Assembly (NCBI GenBank): GCA_018657845.1
Contig: JABHWJ010000006.1
Span: 1 to 34,258, forward strand
Direction of reading: 5' to 3'
Source of the DNA: Candidatus Woesearchaeota archaeon
Lineage (GTDB): Archaea > Nanobdellota > Nanobdellia > Woesearchaeales > GW2011-AR9
DNA: 34,258 nucleotides
The notes under the pieces are model-generated. The model saw only the letters and a program-made list of their open reading frames with translations, had not been told where the DNA came from and searched no databases. This document shows positions 1-9,312 of this stretch, piece after piece. Position 1 is the stretch's first letter, and each line of letters begins with the position of its first letter. A program made the translations under genes and the position numbers.

Positions 1-522
1 ACATTTTCCATAACTAAAGCATTAACTAAAGTCCCCACCGTGTCATCACCAATGTCAATAGCTAATGCATCATTATTCCCATCTCCACTAAACAAACTAA
101 CATTATTCCCATAAATAATTCCATTAGCACTAGTTCCTCCTGCCCCTTCCGAAAAAGAAATCCCTATGGGGCCACCACCAGCATCGGCAGTGATGTTGTA
201 AACAGTATTCGAAGAAATATTCGCATTAGTTCCGTTTGAAAAAGAAATTATTGTTGCTCCCGCACCACCAATATTTACATGTTGGATAGTATTATTAAAA
301 ATAGTTGAATTATCACTATCATCAAATATTATTCCAATTCCAAAGTTTTCAATTACACAATTCTTCACAGTAACATTGTTGTCTCCAGCATTACTAGCTA
401 CCCCTGCATCTGTCGCTCCCCCATCTCCTCTAATCGTAAATCCTGCACAATCCAAAATAATATTACTTGCCCCAATAACAATCCCATCTCCCGGACAGCC
501 ATTTAAGTCAGAAGTCAATGTA
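1..522 (-). repeat. Internal repeat copy B (truncated by the window edge)
   Basis: Same sequence as 2179-2700 with scattered, largely synonymous substitutions. A shorter, more diverged related segment is visible at about 1300-1390 (cctgcacaatccaaagtaatatcatttgctccaatgattaatccatctgc). Confidence 0.93.
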
Positions 523-3500
523 GCATCCAATGTAATTGTAGTTCCACAGAAATAACCAGTTGTAGTAGTATAATTACTAAATGAACTTATATTGGCAGAC
601 AATATGCCACCGCCATAGGTAGTATTACAATCATCACCATTATCACATCTTAACCCATCTTTAAGCAAATAAGGTTCGGACACATAAGGCAACCCTCTTA
701 ATTCAATTACTGCCGTACCATTAAGTTCAAGCGCTAAATTATTATCAGTTAATCCAGTCAAATTATCTTCTAAGAATATGGTATCTCCAATCGCTAAACT
801 TATGTTAGTACTCAAATCAGTTTTTGTCCAGTTAATTTGTCCAAAACTATTATTATAAATTAATATATTCGTACTCGTCGTCCCAGTTGTATCAATGATT
901 GTCGCATTATCAGTATCAGAAATATTATTGTTCCAGATCAAATTATTATCTGTTGTTGATTGCATCTGTATTCCATAAGTTCCTTGGGAAACTATGCTAT
1001 TCTCATAAATAGTATTATTCGAAGAAGCCGCAGCCAAGATCCCTCCACCAGTACTTCCAGTAACAGTGATATTGTTATTCCTTACAGTTGTATCATTAGA
1101 GAAACTCAATAAGACTCCCCTTGCCGCTCCACCTGCAGTATTAATTGTATTATTCTCAACAATATTATTAATTGCATTCCCTAAATTCACTCCATCATTT
1201 GCAGTAGAAGATCCAGAAATTATCAAACAATTCTTGATTGTAACTCCACTGTATCCTCCAGAGTTATCTACTCCATCTCCAGAAGCACTAGCAGAATAAT
1301 TTATCATATATCCTGCACAATCCAAAGTAATATCATTTGCTCCAATGATTAATCCATCTGCAGAACAACCACTTAAGTTAGCAGTGATTGTAGTACTTGA
1401 AGTAATAGTATCTCCACAAGCCAAAACACTATTAGCACTAAAACTACTAAAATTAGTTGTATTAAACAACAACACCCCACCAGCATAACTTAAATTATTA
1501 CAACTTCCTCCAGCAATACAATCACTTCCATTAGAAATGATTTCAGTACTGTTCGTACTGAACTCCCCCCACTTTCTAATTTCAGATATACTCGTCAAAG
1601 CCAAAGTTCTCAAAGTAACATTAGCCGAACCATTAAAGTTAGTGGCCACAGAAGAATTAAATGCCGCAGTATTATTTCCAATAAACAAATTCACTCCATG
1701 ACTTAAATCAGCAGTCAAGTTCATATTCAACAGTCCATCCCAACTAATCTCTCCCAAACTATTATTATAAATCAAATAATTCACTTCAGTACCTATATCT
1801 AAAATACTTTGAGTATCTCCACTAAAATTATTATTCAAAAACGTATTGTTAAAAGTATCACCCAAAATATAAATCCCTTTCACATTCCCAACAAAAGTAT
1901 TATTCTCCCACACGGTATGATTATATCCATTCCATAATCCCGGCCCCATTCCAGGAGATCCAGTATGTGCACTATAATTATTCCCATTAATCAGATTCTT
2001 ATTAATAAACAAACTATGGTTATTCGCCACAATAGCAGTTCCAGTATTACTAATATTGTTCTCAGTAACATTAATGCCATCACCGGAACGAACTCTTATT
2101 CCAATTCCGCCTTCAAAAGTTCCACAATCATTTGGTGGCATCCCATAATCAGGATTAGTACAATTCATACTATCAACAACATTTTCCATAACTAAAGCAT
2201 TAACTAAAGTCCCCACCGTGTCATCACCAATGTCAATAGCTAAAGCATTGTTATTCCCATCTCCACTAAACAAACTAATATTATTCCCATAAATAATTCC
2301 ATTAGCACTAGTTCCACTAGCACCTTCTGAAAAAGAAATCCCTATAGGGCCACCACCAGCATCTGCAGTGATATTGTAAATAGTATTCGAAGAAATATTC
2401 GCATTAGTTCCGTTTGAAAAAGAAATTATTGTTGCTCCCGCACCACCAATATTTACATGTTGGATAGTATTGTTAAACATAGTTGAATTATCACTATTAT
2501 CAAATATTATCCCAATTCCAAAATTCTCAATAATACAATTCTTCACAGTAACATTGCTATCTCCTGCATTACTACCCACCCCTGCATCTGTTGCTCCTCC
2601 ATCTCCAGTTATGGTATATCCTGCACAATCCAGAACAATATTACTTGCCCCAACAACAATTCCATCTCCAGTACAACCAGTCAAATTAATACCTAAGGTG
2701 GTATCTACAGTGATTGTATCTCCACAAGAAGGAGTTGCTAGAATTGTCAAATCAGAACTACAAACTTCAGTACCATCACTAATCCCATCATTAGGAGTTA
2801 CACAAACAGACCAAACGTCATCTACAGAAGTTTCTTGAGAAACAATTAATCCCGTTTTATTTTGATATAAGGCTGAAGCCTGTTCAGCGGATAAAGAATA
2901 ATTATAAATTTTCAATTCATCAACAGTTCCATTAAAATTAAGATTAGTATACTTTCTTTTTCCAATTGAAAGTGTAGTTTTCAACGGAACTGAAACCTCT
3001 GCAGTGGTGCCTTCGTTTTGGCCATTAATGTAAATTACTTTATGGGTATCGTTCTGTACAGCAATAATATGATACCAATCCCCAACATTTGGAAGTGTCG
3101 TAGAACTAACTTCTTGCCAAGTACTATTATATACACCAAAAGTAATATTTCCAGTATCAAAATCATTATTATCTATTCCAATCAACAACTCATCTGATGT
3201 AAAAGGAGTATTTAATGCCAAGATGGGTTGTTGTCCGGTATTGTCATTAAATTTGGCCCAAACTTCAATAGAATAACCAACATGGCTCAAATCAACATCA
3301 CTAAAGTTAATTTGGTCTGCTGCTTCCGAACCACCATCAAATTCAAATGCTCCCCAACCATCATAACCCCCTCCAGGATTATAGATTCCACCCTGAACAG
3401 TCCCAGAACTACCATCTACATAATTTGTAACATTATCTAACCCATCAGTTTCAAAAGGAACAGTTAGTAATGTAAAAGATTTTCCACTTAAATTCCAAGT

Positions 3501-3863
3501 AGTAATATTCTTCACTGGATTTGAATCTCCATCAGAAACTGTCCACGTCGCAGTCAAGTTTTCAGAAGCATAATTATTTCCTCCCGAAGTAGTCAACACC
3601 AAGCTACTAACTACTGGCAGAGCAGAAATTCCCAATCCACTAGTACCTAAAACATTGGCCCCAGTTAACACATTTCCTTCAAAACCAGAAATAACCGCCC
3701 CACCAAAAGAAGAAAAATCAGTAGCAATGGAACCGAATTCAACATCTCCAATAGAAGGTCCAATCAATACAACCATAGAAATAATTAACATTAATCCTAA
3801 AATCAATCTCTCGCTAGCTAAACAATTCTTTCTTCCCCGACCTCTATTCTGTTTAGCCCTCAT
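1..3863 (-). CDS. Giant secreted surface protein: N-terminal signal/TM segment, LamG-like domain (about 2860-3440), then right-handed beta-helix (NosD-like) repeats; C-terminus runs off the left edge
   Basis: Reading frame with plus-strand triplets starting at multiples of 3, ATG at 3863-3861 (MRAKQNRGRGRKNCLASERLILGLMLIISMVVLIGPSIG...). I translated it by eye as continuous. LamG-like stretch: YSIEVWAKFNDNTGQQPILALNT...WYHIIAVQNDTHKVIYINGQ...GTVDELKIYNYSLS. Beta-helix repeats of type CGDTITVDTTL...GIVVGASNIVLDCAGYTITGDGG...NVTVKNCIIENFGIGI. Missing from the ORF track, probably because it has no stop inside the window. Confidence 0.9.
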   Translation of the reverse strand, partial: MRAKQNRGRGRKNCLASERLILGLMLIISMVVLIGPSIGDVEFGSIATDFSSFGGAVISGFEGNVLTGANVLGTSGLGISALPVVSSLVLTTSGGNNYASENLTATWTVSDGDSNPVKNITTWNLSGKSFTLLTVPFETDGLDNVTNYVDGSSGTVQGGIYNPGGGYDGWGAFEFDGGSEAADQINFSDVDLSHVGYSIEVWAKFNDNTGQQPILALNTPFTSDELLIGIDNNDFDTGNITFGVYNSTWQEVSSTTLPNVGDWYHIIAVQNDTHKVIYINGQNEGTTAEVSVPLKTTLSIGKRKYTNLNFNGTVDELKIYNYSLSAEQASALYQNKTGLIVSQETSVDDVWSVCVTPNDGISDGTEVCSSDLTILATPSCGDTITVDTTLGINLTGCTGDGIVVGASNIVLDCAGYTITGDGGATDAGVGSNAGDSNVTVKNCIIENFGIGIIFDNSDNSTMFNNTIQHVNIGGAGATIISFSNGTNANISSNTIYNITADAGGGPIGISFSEGASGTSANGIIYGNNISLFSGDGNNNALAIDIGDDTVGTLVNALVMENVVDSMNCTNPDYGMPPNDCGTFEGGIGIRVRSGDGINVTENNISNTGTAIVANNHSLFINKNLINGNNYSAHTGSPGMGPGLWNGYNHTVWENNTFVGNVKGIYILGDTFNNTFLNNNFSGDTQSILDIGTEVNYLIYNNSLGEISWDGLLNMNLTADLSHGVNLFIGNNTAAFNSSVATNFNGSANVTLRTLALTSISEIRKWGEFSTNSTEIISNGSDCIAGGSCNNLSYAGGVLLFNTTNFSSFSANSVLACGDTITSSTTITANLSGCSADGLIIGANDITLDCAGYMINYSASASGDGVDNSGGYSGVTIKNCLIISGSSTANDGVNLGNAINNIVENNTINTAGGAARGVLLSFSNDTTVRNNNITVTGSTGGGILAAASSNNTIYENSIVSQGTYGIQMQSTTDNNLIWNNNISDTDNATIIDTTGTTSTNILIYNNSFGQINWTKTDLSTNISLAIGDTIFLEDNLTGLTDNNLALELNGTAVIELRGLPYVSEPYLLKDGLRCDNGDDCNTTYGGGILSANISSFSNYTTTTGYFCGTTITLDATLTSDLNGCPGDGIVIGASNIILDCAGFTIRGDGGATDAGVASNAGDNNVTVKNCVIENFGIGIIFDDSDNSTIFNNTIQHVNIGGAGATIISFSNGTNANISSNTVYNITADAGGGPIGISFSEGAGGTSANGIIYGNNVSLFSGDGNNDALAIDIGDDTVGTLVNALVMEN
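2179..2700 (-). repeat. Internal repeat copy A of the beta-helix gene
   Basis: High ungapped similarity to 1-~522 at an offset of exactly 2178 bp (726 codons); begins acattttccataactaaagcattaactaaagtccccaccgtgtcatcaccaatgtcaatagcta. Confidence 0.93.
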
Positions 3864-4132
3864 ATTTTACTAATCACCTTATCATAAATATCCAATAATC
3901 CTTTTAACTCCTTAATCTTCAATGAATAGAATTTGTTTGGGAATTCCTTACGCACGTTTAAAAAACCAAGATCATATAACAATTTTAAATGACGAGAAGC
4001 AAGTGAAACCGATTGCCCAGTCTTCTCAGCAACCTCTTTAACAGTCATCTCCTTATCTACAAGTAATCTTAGAATCTGTCTTCTAGAAAAAGCACTAATT
4101 GCTCTAGATAATCTCTCTTCCTTTAGTTCCAT
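3860..4132 (-). CDS. ArsR-like winged-helix transcriptional regulator
   Basis: 90 aa; FSRRQILRLLVDKEMTVKEVAEKTGQSVSLASRHLKLLYDLGFLNVRKEFPNKFYSL fits the ArsR HTH pattern. Stop overlaps the next ATG as ATGA (3860-3863). Confidence 0.82.
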   Translation of the reverse strand: MELKEERLSRAISAFSRRQILRLLVDKEMTVKEVAEKTGQSVSLASRHLKLLYDLGFLNVRKEFPNKFYSLKIKELKGLLDIYDKVISKI

Positions 4133-4158
4133 TGCTTACTCTTAGAAAACACTTCCCC

Positions 4159-4201
4159 TTTATAAAGTTTACCAGTTGTGAAGTTTCAAAGTTTCACAAC
4201 T
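4159..4201 (-). promoter_or_regulatory. TATA box plus upstream perfect inverted repeat: putative operator/promoter of the ArsR-like gene and adhesin
   Basis: CTTTATAAA (minus strand, 4167-4159) about 27 nt from the ATG, consistent with a leaderless archaeal promoter. Inverted repeat AGTTGTGAA (4174-4182) / TTCACAACT (4193-4201), with GTTTCA direct repeats in the spacer. Confidence 0.6.
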
Positions 4202-4227
4202 ATGAAACTCTACCAACAAAAAAAAGA

Positions 4228-5196
4228 TTAATTCACTAAAGAAGCCAGTTTCTCCTTAATCTCTTCCAAAGAATTATATTTATGTTTAAACTCTTCCAAA
4301 TCTTCACCTTCAAATAAATCAGTCTTACTCAAATATATCATCGTCTTCTTTCTTTTTCCCAATTTCTTAAATAACTGTTCTTGTTTCTCCAAAGAGTAAC
4401 CACAATATTCACTTACATCAAAAACATAAATAACTAAGTCTGCCAATTTATCCACAACTAACTCTGCTTGCAATTCCACATCATTCATTTTCTCTGGCCT
4501 TGCCAACGTTCCTGGAACATCAAGAATTTGTATCTCAGTTCCCCCTACAACCAGATGTCCAGAATTTATTCTCTTAGTTGTAAAGGCATATTTTGCTACT
4601 TGCGCCTTGGTCCCAGTTAATTTATTCAACAAAGTAGTTTTCCCAACATTTGGAAATCCATAGATACATACTGTGAACATATCTTTTATATCTGGGTAAT
4701 CTTTCATAATCCTCCGAAAATGTTCTAAAACCAAAAGATCTTTTTCTATTCTGTTCACGACTGAAGAAAGCCGACCATAAGCTTGTCTAGAAAGTTCTTT
4801 TATTTTTTCTCTATCTTTACACTTGATAAGTTTAGAAACATAACTTTTGTGAAGCATCCTCATTCTTTTAATCGCCCCATTGATTGTTGCTAGAGATTTT
4901 TTATACTTATCACGATCTAAAGTTAACATCATCAATTCCTGGTAAAAAGGAGATAACTCTTCAATTCTTGGAAAATCATCTAAAACTTTCTCTAACCGAG
5001 GATTAATAACATCTTTAATGACATCTAATTTTAACCCCTCTTTCTGCCTAATCACTTGCAACCAATTTCCTTTCAGATTCTTCTCCTTACCTTTAACCCG
5101 AGCTTTCCTGAAAGCTAAATCTAATAGGGTCTGACTTTTTTCTACAGGAGCTATTTTTTGGAAGTTCATTTTTGGTTTATCAAAAAAGGAACTCAA
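4228..5196 (-). CDS. NOG1-family GTPase
   Basis: 322 aa; G1 GFPNVGKTTLLNKLTG, G3 DVPGTLARP, G4 LSKTD; N-terminal helical region typical of NOG1/Obg-like GTPases. Confidence 0.88.
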   Translation of the reverse strand: MSSFFDKPKMNFQKIAPVEKSQTLLDLAFRKARVKGKEKNLKGNWLQVIRQKEGLKLDVIKDVINPRLEKVLDDFPRIEELSPFYQELMMLTLDRDKYKKSLATINGAIKRMRMLHKSYVSKLIKCKDREKIKELSRQAYGRLSSVVNRIEKDLLVLEHFRRIMKDYPDIKDMFTVCIYGFPNVGKTTLLNKLTGTKAQVAKYAFTTKRINSGHLVVGGTEIQILDVPGTLARPEKMNDVELQAELVVDKLADLVIYVFDVSEYCGYSLEKQEQLFKKLGKRKKTMIYLSKTDLFEGEDLEEFKHKYNSLEEIKEKLASLVN

Positions 5197-5261
5197 GGGT
5201 CTTCAATCTCCTTAAGTTCATTATTAATCAAGAAAAAACCCCTATTTGTTTTAAATCTTCC

Positions 5262-6971
5262 TTAATCTTTTGGATGTTCATGCCCTAAATCCTTTCTATC
5301 CTTCAAATGGGCAATATGCTTATCTTTCTCTTCTTGCAACCTTACTCTTCTTTTCCTCAAGTCTGTAATCATATTAGCTACATGTTCTCCACCCAAGAAA
5401 TGAGGCATAATAACATAATCTGCTCCCTTTTCATACAACTTAAGGGCGTCTTCAATTTCCGAAGCCGTAACTATAATCCTTGCCTTTTTATTGACTGCCT
5501 TAACTTTATTAATTAAGAATAAACTATCATCTAATCCGGGAATCGTCGAAACCAACATAGAAATTCCTGGCAGATTCATTTTATTCATAATCTCTCCATC
5601 AGTAATATCTCCATAAATACAATGATATCCATTCTTAACCATCTTAGTAATAATCTCTGGATTATAATCAACAATCAAAACCTTTTTTTTAACATTAGTA
5701 AATTCTCTCAAAATACTATATCCAATCCGATTGTGACCACACAAAATAAACTTAGGCTTAACTTCGCTAGGCAAATACTCTAATCCTTCTGTGGTAAATA
5801 TATCAAATATTTTTAACGGCTTCTCTAAAAAGTTATAAATCCAAGAATCATATTTGATAAAGTAGGAAGTAAGAGTTATAGATACTATTGCCACCATCAC
5901 TACTACTGAGAATAATTCCTGAGAAATGTGACCCAAAAGCAATCCTTGTGATGCCAAGATCAAAGAAAATTCCCCAATCTGCGCTAAAGACAAAGAAGTC
6001 AAAAAAGCTGGCTTTTTAGTATACCTGAACAAAGAAGTAATGATCATTATAATTAATGGTTTTAAAAATATCGCAGCAAAAACAAAAACTAACAAGGGAA
6101 TCCACATTTTTCCTATCACTCCTAAAGAAAGTTCCATTCCCAAAGAAACAAAAAATAACAAAGAAAAAAAATCTCTTAAACTTCTAACCTTGCCCACAAT
6201 TTCAAAACTATATTCTAAATTACCTAACGTTAACCCTGCAATAAATGCTCCAATTGCCACTGAGAACCCAAGATAATGAAACAGCAAAGAAAAAATAAAA
6301 CAAACTGCCAATGAAGTAATTAATAACAATTCTTGGTTCTTTGCTGCAAACCTAAACACTATGGGAAAGAAATATTTACTTGCCAAAAAAGCCATTAGAA
6401 AAATTGCTAAGAAATTCAAAAAAGCCATCCCAAATAAAGCAAAAGTAAAACCATTCAACGTAGCCAATACAGATAATGCAAAAATAGCCACCACATCTTG
6501 CAATAACAAAATACCTACTGCTAATCTCCCGTGCAAGGTATTTAACTCTTGTTTATCAGACAATAATTTCATTACCACCATCGTCGAAGAGAACGCTAAC
6601 ATCAAACCAATATAAGCGGCTTCTAAACTCAAAAAACCCATTAACAAAGCACCCAAATAACTAAGAACAAAAATAATCACAATCTGGATTGCTCCACCCA
6701 AACTAGAAACCAAAGCAACATTTTTCAGTTTCTTTAGATCCATTTCTAAACCAACAATAAATAATAAGAACGCTATCCCAATTATAGACATAGATTCTAT
6801 TACACTGGTATTTGTTACTAAACCAAAAACAGGAGTAACTAAAATTCCCACCAAAACATAAGAAAGAATCTGAGGCTGCTTAATTAACCTTAATAGATAC
6901 GCTGCTACTGCGGCCGCTATAATAATCAATCCAATTTGGAAGAACATTCCTCCATCAACACCTATCATCAA
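5262..6971 (-). CDS. CPA2-type cation:proton antiporter (KefB/KefC-like) with C-terminal TrkA-N domain
   Basis: 569 aa, many TM helices (LLFIVGLEMDLKKLK, AFSSTMVVMKLL, LLLQDVVAIFAL, SLAQIGEFSLILA), then a Rossmann-like region (KFILCGHNRIGYSILREFTNVKKKVLIVDYNPE). Confidence 0.9.
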   Translation of the reverse strand: MMIGVDGGMFFQIGLIIIAAAVAAYLLRLIKQPQILSYVLVGILVTPVFGLVTNTSVIESMSIIGIAFLLFIVGLEMDLKKLKNVALVSSLGGAIQIVIIFVLSYLGALLMGFLSLEAAYIGLMLAFSSTMVVMKLLSDKQELNTLHGRLAVGILLLQDVVAIFALSVLATLNGFTFALFGMAFLNFLAIFLMAFLASKYFFPIVFRFAAKNQELLLITSLAVCFIFSLLFHYLGFSVAIGAFIAGLTLGNLEYSFEIVGKVRSLRDFFSLLFFVSLGMELSLGVIGKMWIPLLVFVFAAIFLKPLIIMIITSLFRYTKKPAFLTSLSLAQIGEFSLILASQGLLLGHISQELFSVVVMVAIVSITLTSYFIKYDSWIYNFLEKPLKIFDIFTTEGLEYLPSEVKPKFILCGHNRIGYSILREFTNVKKKVLIVDYNPEIITKMVKNGYHCIYGDITDGEIMNKMNLPGISMLVSTIPGLDDSLFLINKVKAVNKKARIIVTASEIEDALKLYEKGADYVIMPHFLGGEHVANMITDLRKRRVRLQEEKDKHIAHLKDRKDLGHEHPKD

Positions 6972-7017
6972 GATAAAAGAAAAGAAAATTGTTTTATAAA
7001 AGTTTTTATTTATTTAC

Positions 7018-7788
7018 TTACTTAACTAAGCTCTTATAGAGATCTGTAGCTTTTCTTCCCACAAACCCTTTAGTGCTCCTCACTATGGTGGAAGCTTTCT
7101 TAACTAAGTCATCTACAATTCCAGCTCTATAAAAAGTATCTTTCAAAGAAAATAATGGGTCTTCTTCTCCGCAATAAGTTCTGTTTCTCCCTTCGGTCTT
7201 TGCCACTTGCATATATTTATCTGCTCTTGCTTGAGCGTTAGAATAATGTTCTGCTCGATCTAACCATTGAGTAACTCCAACAGAAACTGTAACTGTATGT
7301 CCAGTCAACTCCTTACTTCTAATCTCTACTTGTTTCCTAAGTCTTTCTGCAACATTCATTGCATCTTCTTGGCTTCTACAAGTATACAAAGCTAACATCT
7401 CTTCTCCATGTAAATGATATTCATTAGATAAGTTTAACACCAAGTCATTGTCTCTTAATGTTTCCCCTAATGCTTCAACAACAGCCATCAAAACTTTATC
7501 TCCTGTATCTGTACCATAAACTTTATTGAAATGTCCAAATTCATCAATGTCTACCATTGCCACATAAACTTGTTCAAAATCTTTATCTCCAATACCTAAT
7601 CGATTTTCTAGGCTCTTTAAATCTTCATCTCTCTGTCTCATGTTCGGAGCATCAGTAACATCATTCATCATAATTTGTTGATGAATTGATCCTAATCCTG
7701 CTAGAATGGCTTCCTTTCTATCTCCGCCACCTATTGCTTCTCCAATCAAGTCAACTAATTTATCATAAGTTTCTGAATCGTATGCCAT
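7018..7788 (-). CDS. GGDEF-like domain protein with degenerate signature (HGEEM)
   Basis: 256 aa; NDVTDAPNMRQRDEDL, AMVDIDEFGHFNKVYGTDTGDKVLMAVVEALGETLRDNDLVL, HGEEMLALYTC, VTVSVGVTQW, ARADKYMQVAKTEGRNRTY follow the diguanylate-cyclase fold pattern. Confidence 0.8.
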   Translation of the reverse strand: MAYDSETYDKLVDLIGEAIGGGDRKEAILAGLGSIHQQIMMNDVTDAPNMRQRDEDLKSLENRLGIGDKDFEQVYVAMVDIDEFGHFNKVYGTDTGDKVLMAVVEALGETLRDNDLVLNLSNEYHLHGEEMLALYTCRSQEDAMNVAERLRKQVEIRSKELTGHTVTVSVGVTQWLDRAEHYSNAQARADKYMQVAKTEGRNRTYCGEEDPLFSLKDTFYRAGIVDDLVKKASTIVRSTKGFVGRKATDLYKSLVK

Positions 7789-7855
7789 AATGCCTTTTAA
7801 GTTTAATACTTTATAAACCTTTCGGTTAGTTACTACTATAAAGTGAAGAAAAAAA

Positions 7856-7942
7856 TGGTGTGGGCGGCAGGGTTCGAACCTGCGTAGGCACTAAGCCAAT
7901 AGGTCCTAAGCCTATCCCGTTTGACCACTCCGGCACGCCCAC
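7856..7942 (-). tRNA. tRNA-Leu (anticodon TAG), type II, with encoded CCA
   Basis: Reverse complement GTGGGCG...ATAGG-CTTAGGA-CCTAT...long variable arm...GCAGG-TTCGAAC-CCTGC-CGCCCAC-A-CCA, followed by a T-run. Acceptor and anticodon stems pair. Confidence 0.93.
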
Positions 7943-8064
7943 ATGAACTTACTAAAACTTACTTATTCTTTTTCATTAATTCATTTTTATATCTTTCTAT
8001 TTTTAATACAAAAAGAAGATTTTTTATACCTCTCTAGTTTTCTTATTATATATCTCTAACCACA

Positions 8065-8313
8065 ATGGAAAAAGAAATCAAAGAAATCCAACAAAGAAAC
8101 AAAAAAGTTGAAGCCGACAAAGCTTGGGAAACCAGCAACTTCAGAAAAACAACAATCTCTATCATAACTTACTTCTTAGTTGTTCTTTTTCTTTACACCA
8201 TCAAAGCACCAAAACCTTGGCTCAATGCTTTAATCCCCACAGCAGGATTTATCCTTTCAACCCTAACCCTTCCATTTATTAAAAAATGGTGGATCAAAAA
8301 CCAACAATTCTAA
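8065..8313 (+). CDS. Small two-TM membrane protein, unknown function
   Basis: 82 aa with a charged N-terminal helix and two hydrophobic segments; AT-rich promoter (ttttatacc) about 40 nt upstream. Confidence 0.65.
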   Translation: MEKEIKEIQQRNKKVEADKAWETSNFRKTTISIITYFLVVLFLYTIKAPKPWLNALIPTAGFILSTLTLPFIKKWWIKNQQF

Positions 8314-8373
8314 ATCTTCCCCGACTATCTTAATTCATAAAGTTTAAAAACAGTTTTTTCTCTCAACTAATTT

Positions 8374-9060
8374 ATGAAATCGAAAAAACTATTTATGGCA
8401 ATATTACCTTTAATTTTAATCTTTTTAGCTTCCTGTAATCTTGAAATCACGGAAGGCCCAGTAACCTCACCGGATGCCTGTTTAGAACTAACCGGGTTAA
8501 CAAAAGATGATTGTTATTCAGAAGATCTTAAATGTAGTAAAATAGATTCTTCTGTCGTACGTGACTCTTGTGTGGCAGAATTAGCTAAAAGCGGAAACAA
8601 ATTAAGCGCATGTAATTTAATCGTTTCAGAAAAAACTAAAGGCTACTGTCAGTCTCAGATAGCTGAGCTAAACAACAACCCTACTATCTGTGCAGAAATT
8701 GAAGATTCTTATTGGAAGAATAATTGTAACTTCCAATTGGCCATTAAGAATAATGCCGACTCTCAATGTTCATTAATAACTAAAGCTGAACAGAAATCAA
8801 CCTGTTTCCAAAAGATTGCTGTAGCTAAAAATGATCCAGAATTATGTTATTTCTTAGATCAACCAGACCAAGACAAATGTTTGTTAACCATAGCTAAGAG
8901 TACTCAAGACTACTTAATCTGTCAGGAACTTAGCACAGCCTTAAATAGGGATGTTTGTAGAGCTAAAGTTGCTGAATTAGCCGAAGACCCCAAGATCTGC
9001 GATAAAATTGGTTATGATATGATCAAACAAAGTTGTAAAGAGAAAGTTCTTTCTTCTTAA
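8374..9060 (+). CDS. Secreted lipoprotein-like protein made of about seven disulfide-type 26-aa repeats
   Basis: Signal MKSKKLFMAILPLILIFLASC with lipobox-like LASC; then repeating C-x(11)-C-x(13)-C spacing with an [IL]A core. Confidence 0.85.
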   Translation: MKSKKLFMAILPLILIFLASCNLEITEGPVTSPDACLELTGLTKDDCYSEDLKCSKIDSSVVRDSCVAELAKSGNKLSACNLIVSEKTKGYCQSQIAELNNNPTICAEIEDSYWKNNCNFQLAIKNNADSQCSLITKAEQKSTCFQKIAVAKNDPELCYFLDQPDQDKCLLTIAKSTQDYLICQELSTALNRDVCRAKVAELAEDPKICDKIGYDMIKQSCKEKVLSS

Positions 9061-9130
9061 TTTTTTTTATTTAATTAAATTTTAATCTAATAGAAAAATA
9101 AAACAATAAAAATAAATAAAATTAAAGAAA

Positions 9131-9298
9131 TTAAGCTTTCTTATTCCAAGTGTATTTCCTAAGTTTAGCAGTATCTCCATAACCACAAGAAGCACATCTC
9201 TTCTTTCTGAGATGAAAGGTATGACTACCGCACCTTCTACAAATGATGTGGCTTTTCTTACCACTCTTCTTACCCATACTTGGAGTTCCTTTAGTCAT
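9131..9298 (-). CDS. rpl37e: Ribosomal protein eL37 (L37e)
   Basis: 55 aa: MTKGTPSMGKKSGKKSHIICRRCGSHTFHLRKKRCASCGYGDTAKLRKYTWNKKA; CxxC...CxxC zinc ribbon; next to LSm. Below the ORF-track length cutoff, so not listed there. Confidence 0.95.
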   Translation of the reverse strand: MTKGTPSMGKKSGKKSHIICRRCGSHTFHLRKKRCASCGYGDTAKLRKYTWNKKA

Positions 9299-9312
9299 CT
9301 TTCTAAATTAAT

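Noticed and set aside
1066-3873. Five plus-strand ORFs in the ORF track (1066, 1965, 2470, 3228, 3655)
   Set aside because: All antisense to the continuous LamG/beta-helix reading frame; no recognisable motifs.
9082-9264. 60-aa minus-strand ORF
   Set aside because: Out of frame with the clear eL37 gene at 9131-9298.
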